DNA of 64,000 nt from an uncultured Poribacteria bacterium (GCA_951828385.1 OX639973.1:5926845-5990844), one strand, 5' to 3'; positions 35,214 through 45,165 are shown, counted from the stretch's first letter. Translations and numbers: made by a program. Notes: generated by a model not told the origin, from the sequence alone.

Positions 35214-36239
35214 ATGAGTCAATACACAACCTCTTTCGTCATTTTAGCCCTTTTTACTAACATCTTTCCACTGATGCAAGGGTGTTTATTGAACCGTACT
35301 CCCAAGATTGTGTTCTCAAACCGAGAGTATCAATTCCCAAATCCCATCATCGTTGGTTCAGAAGTAACCACCACTTTCACCTTTACTAACGAAGGTAACG
35401 CTCCATTGTACGTCCAAAGATTAGATGCCGACTGCGGGTGTGTTGCCACGAACATCTCTGCGGATGAGATACAACCCGATGGCAATGGAGCGATTCATGT
35501 CAAAGTTGACCGAGATGTTGGTCGGTTTCGCCAGAATGTCTTCCTACACACCAACGATCCTGTCACACCGATCGTGAATTTACAAGTATCCGGGGTTATT
35601 CTGCCCGCGATTGCCTACGTAAAGAAATTCGATCTAGGACAACTTGAAAAAGGAAAACGTATCACGAAAATGATAAAGCTCACGAATAATACAAAGAACG
35701 TCTTTGAGATTACCCAACGCACGGTGAGCAACAGAAGTATCGTTGTCACCCTGCCCAAAAAGAGCATTCCCGCTGGCAAAAGTCTGGAATTTGAGGCGGT
35801 TTTATCTCTGAACGATGTGGGTTTATATAATGAGTTGCTAACACTTTCCGCACAAACACAAGAAGTACTTCCTGGAACCGATTCAAAGGAATTGGAAATG
35901 TCTATTCAATTCCAAGGGCGCGTGTTAGGTGGGATTGTTGTGTTACCACAGAACCTGTTCCTGGGTGTTCTGGACGAGTCCAGCAAAAGCCTACAGAAGA
36001 AGGTTCAAATCAAGACGGATGGTAGTTTACCTTTTACCTTGAAAAAGGTATCCGCAGGAAACTTTACGGTAACTGTGGATCTTACGATGGAACCACGAAC
36101 GGTGCATGATGTTGTGCTATTCATCGTGCCGAAGGTTGACGACTCATCATCCGGACTCGTTGAGGAGACAATTCGGATAGCCACAGATCACCCAGATGTG
36201 CCAGAGATTGCTATTCCGGTGAAGGCGGTGAAACCATGA
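35214..36239 (+). CDS. DUF1573-type lipoprotein
   Basis: A 341-residue protein. ATG at 35214 (AAAGGAG upstream) is preferred over 35169 because it gives a proper lipoprotein signal with Cys after LMQG. The next ~110 residues match the DUF1573/HYDIN-like Ig fold (FSNREYQFPNPIIVGSEVTT, ADCGCVATNIS, FLHTNDPVTPIVNLQVSG). At least one more Ig-like repeat follows. Such domains sit in the periplasm or on the surface of many environmental bacteria; the function is unknown. Its TGA overlaps the ATG of the next gene. Confidence 0.8.
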   Translation: MSQYTTSFVILALFTNIFPLMQGCLLNRTPKIVFSNREYQFPNPIIVGSEVTTTFTFTNEGNAPLYVQRLDADCGCVATNISADEIQPDGNGAIHVKVDRDVGRFRQNVFLHTNDPVTPIVNLQVSGVILPAIAYVKKFDLGQLEKGKRITKMIKLTNNTKNVFEITQRTVSNRSIVVTLPKKSIPAGKSLEFEAVLSLNDVGLYNELLTLSAQTQEVLPGTDSKELEMSIQFQGRVLGGIVVLPQNLFLGVLDESSKSLQKKVQIKTDGSLPFTLKKVSAGNFTVTVDLTMEPRTVHDVVLFIVPKVDDSSSGLVEETIRIATDHPDVPEIAIPVKAVKP

Positions 36240-37024
36240 GATTTCCGATATGGGTGCTGTTTTTGATCATCAATAGTCTTCTCGGATGCGATCTACCGGC
36301 GCCACATCAAAACGAGGTAAAAGAGATGACGCAAACCGAAATGGTGAAGATTGACGGTGGAACTGTTGACCCGTTCGGCATTGGAAAGACAGTGACCATC
36401 GCACCGTTTTATCTTGACAAACACCTTGTTACTTATGAACAATACAATCAATTTATTGAGGATGGGGGATACAAAAGAAAGAAGTATTGGTCGAAGGAAG
36501 GACGCAGATTTCTTAAGGAATACGAATTCTGGGTGCCGTCGACATATCATGAGAACTATTTAAATCGGAAGGCACTACCTGTTACAGGTGTGAGCTGGTA
36601 TGAAGCAGAAGCCTATGCCAATTGGCGGGGTGCGCGACTGCCGACTGCAGCGGAGTGGACCCTCGCCTGCCAAGGGGATACAAAACAACGTTACCCTTGG
36701 GGAAATGAATTTGATTTTGAAGCGATTGACTATCGCGCACGCCTCGCTCCACACCCTGTGGGGAGCCGAGAGAAGAACGTCAGTCCTGCCGGTATTTTTG
36801 ACCTCGTTGGAAATGTGTGGCAGTGGTGTGCGGATGCTTATGAGGGACGGGATTTTCGGTTGGATGCAGAGCCGACTGGCGCAAAGCCGGGACCTAATTA
36901 CATCCTCCGCGGAGGTGGATGGATGTCCCTGCGAAGACACTTTGAGTCGGATTACCTGTACTACGATAAACCTTTCCATCGACTTGCTACGTACGGGTTC
37001 CGGTGTGCGAAGGATACGGAATAG
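36236..37024 (+). CDS. SUMF1/formylglycine-generating-enzyme-like lipoprotein
   Basis: A 262-residue protein with a lipoprotein signal (IINSLLGC) and a C-type-lectin-like SUMF1 fold: YLDKHLVTYEQYNQF, PVTGVSWYEAEAYANWRGARLPT, RYPWGNEFD, GNVWQWCADAYEG, ILRGGGWM, YGFRCAKD. The two active-site Cys of true formylglycine-generating enzymes, expected just after the GGG(S/W) motif, are absent (GGGWMSLRRHF). It is therefore probably a binding or non-FGE member. It overlaps the DUF1573 gene (ATGA), suggesting they work together at the envelope. Confidence 0.82.
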   Translation: MRFPIWVLFLIINSLLGCDLPAPHQNEVKEMTQTEMVKIDGGTVDPFGIGKTVTIAPFYLDKHLVTYEQYNQFIEDGGYKRKKYWSKEGRRFLKEYEFWVPSTYHENYLNRKALPVTGVSWYEAEAYANWRGARLPTAAEWTLACQGDTKQRYPWGNEFDFEAIDYRARLAPHPVGSREKNVSPAGIFDLVGNVWQWCADAYEGRDFRLDAEPTGAKPGPNYILRGGGWMSLRRHFESDYLYYDKPFHRLATYGFRCAKDTE

Positions 37025-37032
37025 GTGGTGAT

Positions 37033-38931
37033 ATGCTCGCTGCCCTCTTTCAATGGTGTCGCATAGGTATGTATTTGTTCGGGGCAATCTTTTGTCTCTG
37101 GTTCGGGTATTGGCTCAAAAACTATCTCATTATTCTTGATGAGCAAATCCTTTTCGTTTTGCGTGAGTCCCCCTATCTGTCGTTCTCTTTCTCTTTCTGG
37201 AATGCGAATCTAACTGCTGGAATGCTGCTTTGCACACTTCTTTTGATAGCACCAATTCCCAAGCGGCGTTGGATGATCTTCACTATTTTTGCTGTTTTAC
37301 TCCTAGTTACCGGTCTACCTTTATATATACACTTCAATACAAAGCGTTTCAATCCGGATAAACTCCTTCGTTTTTCGTATAGTTTGATTCTCTACAATGT
37401 TGGTATCGCGCTTTGTTTCTGGGGCTTGGTCAAAGTAAGTTTCACACGCTATCGCACACTGTTATCTCGGTTTTTCCTCTGGATACGAGATATTTCCCCG
37501 TGTCCGTTTCTATTTACTGTATTTGTCAATTGTGTTGTGCTGTGTAGCGTTATCTCTTGGTGTGTTTTTGATGGGGTCCCGGGGTACATAGACAGCTGCG
37601 CGTATATGTTTCAAGCGCGCCTGTTTGCACAAGGTTCTTTTTACGCGCCACTACCGCCTGAGCCTGATTTTTTTGAAGCGCAGAATATCCTCATGAAAGG
37701 TAAATGGTATTCACAGTATCCGCCGGGGTACCCTGCCCTGCTTGCCTTAGGCGTAATTTTCGGCATTCCATGGGTTATAAATCCGATCTTGGGTGCACTG
37801 ACAATCGTTTGTATTTACCTACTCGCTAGAGAACTCTATACAGACAGTATTGCAAAAATTTCTGCTGTGTTAGCAAGTATAAGTAGTTTTTTTCTATTTA
37901 TGTCTTCTGAATTCATGGCGCACAGTTCAGCTCTCTTTTTCATAACATTAGCCTTTCTGAGTTTTGTGTTGATGGTAAAAAAGAAGCGTCCGCTCCTTTC
38001 AGCAGTCGTCTGCGGTGCATCTTTAGGCATTGCACTGCTGTGCCGTCCCTACACAACCGTCTGGATCTGCGTACCTCTAGGAATCGCGGCAATTGTCGCG
38101 TGGAAAGATCTGTCGCTTCGGTATATCCTTATCGGTGCAGTCCCGCTTCTTGTTGCGTGTTTAGCATTCCTCGCTTACAACTATGCTACGACAGGACACC
38201 CGCTTCTTTTTGGTTATATTGCCCTGCATGGTAAAGCACATTACCCGGGTTTTCATCTAGATCCAGGGAACGAGCGATTTCACTCAATAGCACAAGGTTT
38301 CAAGTATCTACTTGGTAATCTGAATGCGTTGAACTATTATCTATTTGAATGGCCGATACCTTCTCTTTTTTTTGCGTGTTTCTTCCTTGCGTATGGAAAA
38401 AAGAGATTTTGGGAGTGGTTATTGGTAGGGTGGATAGGTGTACTGCTCGTGGGGCACTTTTTTTATTACTTTAACCAGTTAGATTTCGGACCACGATTTG
38501 TGTACGAAGCGTTACCGGCGTTGATTCTCTTAACAAGCCGGGGGATAGTCCTAAGTACGCGTTTCTTAGCATCTTGGCAGCAAGTATCTTATGAGCATGC
38601 GCAAAATACGCTTTTATTAATGCTTGGTGGACTCTTTCTGTTTACTTTTCTTGTCAATGTTCCCGCTACTGCAAAATCTTACAATTACGGAACAGACATT
38701 ACTATCCAGAAGTACTTAGATAAAGCTGAGGTGGAACGCGCGCTAATCTTCGTTGAAGGAAAGCGAACCTATCAAGTACATCATTCATTTAACATACCTT
38801 TTCCTGGTCCACGCATCTATTCCCAAAATAGAGGTAGTGAAAACCGGCGGCTCGCTGAAAAATTTCCAGGGTACCGCTACTTTATCGCAGATGAAAAAGA
38901 AGTCGTAGAAGTCTCTATTGATGAACTCTAA
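37033..38931 (+). CDS. GT39-like polytopic glycosyltransferase
   Basis: A 632-residue integral membrane protein with about twelve helices. The extracytoplasmic loop after an early helix holds DSCAYMFQARLFAQGSFYAP and QYPPGYPALLALG, the usual position and style of the DE/PPGYP-type motifs of ArnT/PMT (GT39/GT83) enzymes that use polyprenyl-phosphate sugars. ATG at 37033 follows AGGTGG. The likely role is transfer of a lipid-linked sugar to exported protein or lipid. It lies nine bases after the SUMF1-like gene and 21 bases before a second glycosyltransferase. Confidence 0.78.
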   Translation: MLAALFQWCRIGMYLFGAIFCLWFGYWLKNYLIILDEQILFVLRESPYLSFSFSFWNANLTAGMLLCTLLLIAPIPKRRWMIFTIFAVLLLVTGLPLYIHFNTKRFNPDKLLRFSYSLILYNVGIALCFWGLVKVSFTRYRTLLSRFFLWIRDISPCPFLFTVFVNCVVLCSVISWCVFDGVPGYIDSCAYMFQARLFAQGSFYAPLPPEPDFFEAQNILMKGKWYSQYPPGYPALLALGVIFGIPWVINPILGALTIVCIYLLARELYTDSIAKISAVLASISSFFLFMSSEFMAHSSALFFITLAFLSFVLMVKKKRPLLSAVVCGASLGIALLCRPYTTVWICVPLGIAAIVAWKDLSLRYILIGAVPLLVACLAFLAYNYATTGHPLLFGYIALHGKAHYPGFHLDPGNERFHSIAQGFKYLLGNLNALNYYLFEWPIPSLFFACFFLAYGKKRFWEWLLVGWIGVLLVGHFFYYFNQLDFGPRFVYEALPALILLTSRGIVLSTRFLASWQQVSYEHAQNTLLLMLGGLFLFTFLVNVPATAKSYNYGTDITIQKYLDKAEVERALIFVEGKRTYQVHHSFNIPFPGPRIYSQNRGSENRRLAEKFPGYRYFIADEKEVVEVSIDEL

Positions 38932-38952
38932 AATGAATAGGAGCCTGAAGGA

Positions 38953-40749
38953 ATGCACGTTTTAGGTCTACAGAGATCTCTGAAACAGAAGCTAGCCATA
39001 GGAATTTTTCTCTTATTTCTCATTTTGTTGACGTTGTTGCCACGCTTATTTTCGTTGTCGGCGCATTGGGCAGCCGATGAAGATTTGTGGATGCAACGCT
39101 CACGCGCCTTCTTTTTTGCATTGGAAAGCGGGCGATTTGAGGACACCTTCGTAGCATATCATCCCGGCGTTACAACATGCTGGCTCGGCAGCCTCGCTAT
39201 CTGGCACACCTCTCATTGGCAAGATGTTTTCAAAGGATGGTTTCGCTCAGACCAATTTCTCTCGCCAGATATGTTAGCGCGTATCCGATTGCCGATAGCT
39301 GCTATGACAGGTATTCTTGTTTTGTTGACTGGCGTGCTCCTGTGGCGTTTGTTCGGGGCACCGCTTGCCGGGGTTGGTACCCTGTTTTTGGCGATAGAAC
39401 CGTTTTTGCTTTCCGAGAGCCGGCGGGCTCACACAGATGTGTTGACAGCACTTTTTCTGTTTTTAGCACTACTATTATGGTTGTGCTATCTGGAGGAAGA
39501 GACGCGGAAACCTCGGCGGGACCTCGCTTTGTCGGGTATTTGTTTCGGATTAGCGTGTCTGACGAAAAGCCATGCGGGGCTCTTTCTTCTCTTTCTCCCT
39601 ATTCTGTTGATTTGGTATGCTAAACGACGCGATATGTCTTGGGGACATCTTTTTCTGAGCGTGCTGTTGTGGATAGCAGTGGTATCGCTGACAGTACTTG
39701 TCGCGTGGCCCTATCTATGGACTCTTGCGTTTAGAAGTGTACCGCTGTTCCCGTTTTTGTTTTTCGGAAGCAGTGCATTACTGCTATGGAGTTGGAAAAA
39801 ACTGTCACATCCGATATTTTTTACGTTCTCGCGAACGACACTCATTCTGTTAGGCGGCTGCTTGCTTGGAATAGGCATCTTTTCGCAGTATGCTGTCAAC
39901 GAGGTTATCGCGAAAATGTATGATGCATTGAGAACGGCACATCCGCTACCAACACTGTTTTTAGGCAACATCCGTTACAATCCTGGCCCCTTTTATTTTC
40001 CTGTGATGTGGTTTGTTTGGACAGGGCTCTTGACCGTCCCGTTGATAGGTTTTGCCATATATCGTACATGGCAGAAGCGCGTGAAGGCAGAAAGGGAATT
40101 TCGTATAGTCATTGTCCTTGTGCTCTTTGCTCTGTTTTATTGTATCGGGCTGAGTTGTGTTGCCAAGAAAATCTCTCGGTATCTTGTCATTTTCCTGCCT
40201 GGGGTTAGTATCTTGACAGCAATGGGCGCGGTTGAATTTGCACAACTTTGGAAAAAGAGACGGCTCGGTTATCTTGTTCTGGGAGTTCTTTTTATTTTAC
40301 AAGCCGTGCCTATTCTCCGTCTCCATCCTAATTACCGTGTCTATTACTACCCTTTTTTGTCCTCGAAGTGGGTGGCAGAAAACACCAGTAGTATCACGGG
40401 CGCGGGGTTAGATATTGCAGCAGACTATCTCAATGCGAAACCTGATGCACACCGCCTCCAGGTTCAACTCACATCGTTTTGTAAAGATTTTGCCCATTAC
40501 TTTGTAGGTGATGCCAGAATTGGTAATTCTCCTAACGCTGATTACGACGTGGAGTATTTATACGATAAACAGATTCAAGGTGTCCCGGTGGATATGCCCC
40601 CTAATCCCGTTCGTATATCATCAGCTTCGCAAAACGAAGGTGAGATGCCTCGTGAGCTTGAACATGTTGTCACTTTAAATGGCATTGACTATGTCTGGAT
40701 CTATCGGGTGTTTAACTCTCCTCCGACAAATGATATCTCAGCCGATTGA
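38953..40749 (+). CDS. GT39-like glycosyltransferase (PMT/ArnT type)
   Basis: A 598-residue membrane protein with 10-12 helices. The first loop carries SAHWAADEDLWMQRSRAFFF with the acidic DE pair and AYHPGVTTCW; this is shared with the paralog at 47328-49037 (SSDEARWLGRS, AYHPGVTTMW). The C-terminal soluble part also matches that paralog (SGLDIAAKYL-like and LNGIDYVWIY). These features fit protein- or lipid-glycosylating GT39 enzymes that take sugar from a polyprenyl carrier. It is followed after 17 bases by the GT2 enzyme (now broken) that could make the donor. Confidence 0.82.
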   Translation: MHVLGLQRSLKQKLAIGIFLLFLILLTLLPRLFSLSAHWAADEDLWMQRSRAFFFALESGRFEDTFVAYHPGVTTCWLGSLAIWHTSHWQDVFKGWFRSDQFLSPDMLARIRLPIAAMTGILVLLTGVLLWRLFGAPLAGVGTLFLAIEPFLLSESRRAHTDVLTALFLFLALLLWLCYLEEETRKPRRDLALSGICFGLACLTKSHAGLFLLFLPILLIWYAKRRDMSWGHLFLSVLLWIAVVSLTVLVAWPYLWTLAFRSVPLFPFLFFGSSALLLWSWKKLSHPIFFTFSRTTLILLGGCLLGIGIFSQYAVNEVIAKMYDALRTAHPLPTLFLGNIRYNPGPFYFPVMWFVWTGLLTVPLIGFAIYRTWQKRVKAEREFRIVIVLVLFALFYCIGLSCVAKKISRYLVIFLPGVSILTAMGAVEFAQLWKKRRLGYLVLGVLFILQAVPILRLHPNYRVYYYPFLSSKWVAENTSSITGAGLDIAADYLNAKPDAHRLQVQLTSFCKDFAHYFVGDARIGNSPNADYDVEYLYDKQIQGVPVDMPPNPVRISSASQNEGEMPRELEHVVTLNGIDYVWIYRVFNSPPTNDISAD

Positions 40750-40766
40750 GTCCGTGAAACGAATGG

Positions 40767-41690
40767 ATGCCTTTTATGGAAGTAAATAACCTTTTCCAAC
40801 TTTCCATAGTGATTCCCGCGTATAATGAAGCAGACTCTGTGCCGATACTGCTCCAGCAGATTCAGTCCGTTCTTGAAACAGAGGCACTGTTAGGGGAGAT
40901 CATTTTTATCAACGATGGCAGTACCGATGCAACTGCAACAGTTTTAGACAAACTCACTACAGAATCACCACTACATGTCCATGTTATCCACTTCAGACGC
41001 AACCGAGGTAAGGCGGAGGCATTCACCGCAGGATTTCAAAAAGCCACCAGCGACATCGTGATAACAATGGACGCAGACCTCCAAGACGACCCCGCAGAGA
41101 TACCGAAGTTGATAGAGACGCTTGAACAAGAGAATGTTGACCTCGTCTCCGGTTGGAAATACCCGCGTAAAGACCCACTCGAAAAACGCGCCTTCTCTTT
41201 TGTGTTCAACCGTGTCGTTGCTATGTTCACAGGTGTCAAACTTCACGACATGAATTGCGGATTCAAGGCATATCGGGCAGAAGTCGTTAAGGAACTGCGT
41301 CTTTACGGAGACTTGCATCGGTACATCCCCATACTCGTACATGCTGCGGGTTTTTCTGTCGGTGAAGTCAAAGTCAAACACCATCCCCGCCGATTTGGTA
41401 AGTCAAAATACGGATTTAAACGTATCTCCAAGAGCTTTTTTGACTTACTCACGGTGCTATTCTTGACAAAATACAGAAAACGTCCGATGCACTTTTTCGC
41501 GGGGATTGGCAGCCTCTTTGCGGGTGCCGGTATCGCTGTGCTATTGACAGGTTGTGTCTTAAAGTTTTTTTAAACAGACCTGCCTTTCCAATTCCCCTGG
41601 CTCGCCGGTGGGTTTGGCATCCTCACCGGTATCCTCCTAAGTGCTATCGGGCTCTTAGGCGAACTGCTCATCGCTTTGAGAAACGAATGA
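40767..41690 (+). pseudogene. DPM1-like GT2 glycosyltransferase, interrupted by a stop codon
   Basis: The intact part encodes IVIPAYNEADSVPILL, FINDGSTDAT and the metal-binding TMDADLQDDP of polyprenyl-phosphate sugar synthases, then FGKSKYGFKRISKSF. An in-frame TAA at 41571-41573 cuts the membrane hairpin at the C-terminus, but the same frame then continues (FPWLAGGFGILTGILL..LLGELLIALRNE) to TGA 41688-41690. This matches the end of the intact paralog at 50252-51235. The catalytic domain could still be made (268 residues) without its second membrane segment. It overlaps the next broken gene by ATGA. Confidence 0.8.
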
Positions 41691-42612
41691 AAACGCTCCG
41701 ACAATCTCTCGGATATCTTATCGCCGGGATACTCCTCTATTTTCTCGTTAAACCCTTTGGACAGACGCACACCGAACTCAAAGATGCCACATTTCAAATA
41801 CATTGGGGTTGGCTGGTTGGCTCTTTCGGTGCGATACTCTTTTACTGGAGCGCGTACCTTTACCCATTTGCGACACTATTGAGCGGTATCAGAGAAAAAC
41901 ATGTTTATCTTCGCGTCGCCTTCACGCTCTTCCATCTTGCCAATATCACGCGCTACCTCCCTGGGCGGATATAGGGAGTCGTGAGACTGCTCGCTTTAAG
42001 TAAGCGTTTTGAGTTGAGCAAAACCACAGTCGCCAGTAGCCTCACCCTGCACGTCGGCATTGAAACCGCACTCGGTGGACTTATTGGTGTGTCACTGATC
42101 TTTTCACCGAAAATGCGAGGGACCGCAGTAGGCATGCTTGATAAAATATCAGGATATACCACGCTTTTGAGTCTCGCTTGCATCGGTATTCTCATAGGGA
42201 CCCTGTTTCTGATTCCAAAGGTATCCACCCACACGCGGGAGTTCCTCAAAACACTCACATTACTTGGACAACATTCAAGACTTTGGATGGACGTTATTGC
42301 AGGACACATCCTGCTGTGGATATGCCAAGGGTTCGCCTTTTTTCTCTTTATCCAAAGTTTCGCATCTGTCCAGTGGACAAATGCCGGCGTTCTCACCGCT
42401 TGCTTTGCTTTTGCATGGATTATCGGATTTTTAAGTTTCCTGACACCGGGGGATTAGGCATTCGCGAAGGGCTTTTAGGACTGTTATTAGCAAACTATAT
42501 GCCAACACCGCAAGCAACGCTCGTCGCACTGCTGTGTCGGGTCTGGATGCTGTCAGCGGAAATAGTTCTCGCGGGTGTTGCCCTTACTTTGAATAGGCAT
42601 GTGAAGAGATAA
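41687..42612 (+). pseudogene. UPF0104 flippase-like membrane protein, broken by a stop and a frameshift
   Basis: Reading from ATG 41687, the frame hits TAG at 41972-41974 in RYLPGRI*GVVRLL, where the paralog at 51232-52176 reads RYLPGRIGQFVWML; a Trp codon (TGG) mutated to TAG would explain it. The frame then continues to 42457, where TPGD-stop replaces TPGGLGIREGLLGLLL. Restoring one base in the G-run at 42448-42452 recovers the rest to 42612 (ALLCRVWMLSAEIVLAG). Two independent lesions argue for a pseudogene rather than sequencing error. The family is related to the transmembrane domain of lysylphosphatidylglycerol synthase. Confidence 0.85.
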
Positions 42613-42630
42613 CAAGAAATATCATAAAAT

Positions 42631-42795
42631 CGCAATCATACCACGGCGGGATCTCTGGCACCCAATTGCCGATGCGTTCTGCAGCATCTATCAACAAGTG
42701 AATGGCTTCCGCATCTTCAGGCACCAACCCGATATAACGTGGCAGAAAGAGCAAGAACGGTTCAGGACCGTGAGGAGCCTCCGCTTTCAATTCAT
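42631..42795 (-). pseudogene. Relic fragment of the toroid-protein gene
   Basis: Clearly similar (roughly 85% by eye) to 24567-24732, the stretch encoding GPEPFLLFLPRYIGL and ERIGNWVPEIP-like residues of the gene at 23407-24978. It is immediately followed at 42809 by sequence matching 25807-25862, so the copy has lost the rest of that gene and the whole isomerase gene. Confidence 0.8.
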
Positions 42796-42995
42796 AACGC
42801 GGAGACAGTTACCTCTATTTTTCATGTATTGTAAAGCGTTCAATCTTTTTTGTCAATTTTTTCTCTCCGCAGACCGGATATAGGCACTTTTAGATACCTC
42901 AGAGACCCTGCACCCTTTCCATACAAAACTGTGTCTTTTAATTATAGAGAGGCATTCTATCCTTTGTGATCTTAACGGGACTTACGCACTTCACC

Positions 42996-43129
42996 GGTAG
43001 GTGCGGTTTTGCGGCGGACTCGCCCAGATGCGAAGTGCATCGCGGTGTACTCACCCAAATTTGGTTTCCCACACGCGGAGACCAAATTTGTCTTTGCTTT
43101 ACATTTGCGACCTGCATTCTAACCGCACC
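42996..43129. repeat. Inverted-repeat element GGTGCGGTT/AACCGCACC, copy 2
   Basis: Bounded by GGTGCGGTT at 43000-43008 and AACCGCACC at 43121-43129. It is about 33 bp longer than the copy at 28489-28589 through an insertion after the first ~20 bases. Confidence 0.7.
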
Positions 43130-43798
43130 ATAGGTGTCAATTTTACAAATAATAACCGTCTCAGTTCCCCAGGACCGGTAGGGTTTTTGATAGGGTGTTT
43201 CTTCGTGGTTTCCTAACCGAACCGGATTCTACGCGGAAACCTTCATGACTTCAAAACCCTCTTCAGTCGCGTAGCGACGGCATGTTTATAGCACTCAATT
43301 TTACGTAAGTCCTACAAGATAAACGCCACTTCTTCCGTAATTTTTGGATAATTTATGACATTTTTTTCATTTTATGCACGAACTCATAGCGAGTAAGAGC
43401 TAGAAACTCAAAGTAAATAGGTATCTGAAGTGGAAAGAATGAGACATAAATCATCATCATCTTTTCCCTATTTTACTACATCCTTATGTTTTACTCAATA
43501 TGACTTCCACGAAAAGTGGAAAAAAAATTGTCTATATAAGATAGTGTCGGATGAATGTTTAGATTTAAGCGTTCAGCTAATTGTTAAAATTTTGCTTCCG
43601 ATTGGGTAGCAAAACCTTAACTTCTGAAAATTGTCCAAACTTTAGTATATAATATCAAATCTGAAAAATAAATTCGCATTTATGAGATTTTGAAATTCAT
43701 AGCAAGGCAAATGTCCGAGGCGCAATAATACAGGGCGCATTTAGGCGGGTACGCCTCAGAATTGCGCGACTGCGAACCAATTTTTTCTTAAGGAGATT

Positions 43799-44779
43799 AT
43801 GGCATTACGAACCGAACTTGAGGCGAACCATTCTTTTGGCGAAATCATCGGCAAAAACAAAAAAATGCAGCACCTGTTCACCCAAATTCAAACGGCGGCA
43901 GCAGGAACTGTTACCGTCCTGATTCAAGGCGAAACCGGAACCGGCAAAGAATTGGTCGCAAGATCAATACACGATAACAGCCCGCGAAAAATAGGCCCTT
44001 TCGTTGCCATCAATTGTGCTGCAATACCAGCCGAATTGATTGAGAGCGAGCTATTTGGCCACGAACGCGGGGCTTTCACCGGGGCAATCGCGCAACAGAT
44101 CGGGAAGTTTGAACAAGCCAACACCGGGACACTTTTTCTGGATGAAATTGGGGATATGCCACCAGCTTTGCAAGCGAAATTGCTGCGTGTATTAGAAGAA
44201 CGGGAGTTTCAGAGGATCGGTGGCACAAAGACCATCTCCATTGACATCCGTGTGCTGACAGCCACGCATCGGGATTTAGCGGATCCTGCCAAAAAGGATG
44301 CCTTCCGCTCGGACTTGTACTATCGACTTGCGGCGTTCACCATCCGGATTCCCCCACTGAGGGAACGGCGCGAAGATATTGCTATCTTGGCACATCATTT
44401 CCTGAAAAGATATGCCACAGCCGCCGAAAAAACCATTCGTACCATTTCTACGGATGCCTTACAAATGTTGAAGCAGCACGACTTCCCCGGCAACGTGCGC
44501 GAACTGAAAAACGCTATTGAAAGTGCCGTTTTGTCCGAGACAACAGACCTACTGCAACCGCAAAGCCTCCCTTCGTATCTGACCCAAGAGGGTACACAAG
44601 CCACTACAGAAGGTTCGGCGGATACCACTACTATTCTTCCACTCGACGAAGTTGAACGGAGAGCCATCGTCCGCGCCCTCAAAGTGACAGGCGGTAATAT
44701 GTCCGATGCGGCACAACGGTTGGGCATTGGTAGAAACACACTTTATCGGAAATTGGAGAAATATAACCTGCTACCGTAA
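43799..44779 (+). CDS. Sigma-54 enhancer-binding activator without sensory domain, copy 2
   Basis: 326 residues, the same architecture as copy 1: AAA+ domain with [14 protein letters not shown] and LFLDEIGD, then a Fis-type HTH, with no input domain. Protein differences from copy 1 are confined to residues ~33-55 ([11 protein letters not shown] versus [16 protein letters not shown] versus LIARS). Downstream of about base 43965 I found only one base difference (at about 44731). The leader and the palindromes downstream are copied too. This points to very recent duplication or gene conversion. The likely target promoter is at 45007. Confidence 0.92.
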   Translation: MALRTELEANHSFGEIIGKNKKMQHLFTQIQTAAAGTVTVLIQGETGTGKELVARSIHDNSPRKIGPFVAINCAAIPAELIESELFGHERGAFTGAIAQQIGKFEQANTGTLFLDEIGDMPPALQAKLLRVLEEREFQRIGGTKTISIDIRVLTATHRDLADPAKKDAFRSDLYYRLAAFTIRIPPLRERREDIAILAHHFLKRYATAAEKTIRTISTDALQMLKQHDFPGNVRELKNAIESAVLSETTDLLQPQSLPSYLTQEGTQATTEGSADTTTILPLDEVERRAIVRALKVTGGNMSDAAQRLGIGRNTLYRKLEKYNLLP

Positions 44780-44786
44780 AAATGTT

Positions 44787-44892
44787 GTTCCAATATGGAA
44801 CACTGTTCCATATTGGAACACAACACACTGAAATCCGCTTTATCAAAAGCTCCGCAACCTACACGGCTTCCAAATGTGTTCCATTTTGGAAC
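44787..44892. promoter_or_regulatory. Three palindromic upstream activator sites (set 2)
   Basis: GTTCC-N5-GGAAC at 44787-44801, 44805-44819 and 44878-44892, with the same spacing as set 1 and again 115-220 bp before the -24/-12 promoter. The middle site has AATAT changed to ATATT, which keeps the dyad arms intact. Confidence 0.75.
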
Positions 44893-45006
44893 ACTCGACA
44901 AAAAACGACTTTAAGCGATCCTATCACACCGTGTCCAGCCCGTATCCCGCGTACCACCTTGACGGACAAAGTTATAACAGGGATAAATATCACGATTTGT
45001 ACCAAT

Positions 45007-45022
45007 TGGCACGGTTCTTGCT
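45007..45022 (+). promoter_or_regulatory. Sigma-54 (-24/-12) promoter 2
   Basis: TGGCACGGTTCTTGCT with GG at 45008-45009 and GC at 45020-45021, ten bases apart. It drives the small Cys protein gene at 45290, with a long leader. Confidence 0.87.
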
Positions 45023-45165
45023 TACTTGCTTACTCAAGTTATTAGTGAAGTGTAAGCCAGATCCCAAAATATTAGTCGTGTTTTACATGAGGTATCACGG
45101 GATTTTGGCGTTGCATCGTAGACTACCCTAACAAACGTGGTCTCTCGCGATGCGACTTTTTTGGT

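Larger units (their letters stand above)
42613..43798. other. Repeat and relic region upstream of activator gene 2
   Basis: No intact gene in ~1.2 kb. It contains a decayed piece of the toroid-protein gene (42631-42795), a copy of the isomerase 5' spacer (42809-42866), an inverted-repeat element (42996-43129), and a fragment shared with 13079-13117 (43240-43278). A block shared with 28695-28775 follows (43292-43378), and finally the activator leader (43653-43798). Confidence 0.7.

Noticed and set aside
36236..37024. A true formylglycine-generating enzyme activating sulfatases
   Set aside because: The active-site Cys positions after the GGGW motif are Met, Ser and Arg, and no sulfatase gene is present nearby.
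43924..44739. Minus-strand frames within both activator copies
   Set aside because: They are identical in both copies only because the activator gene is; no start signals and no domains.
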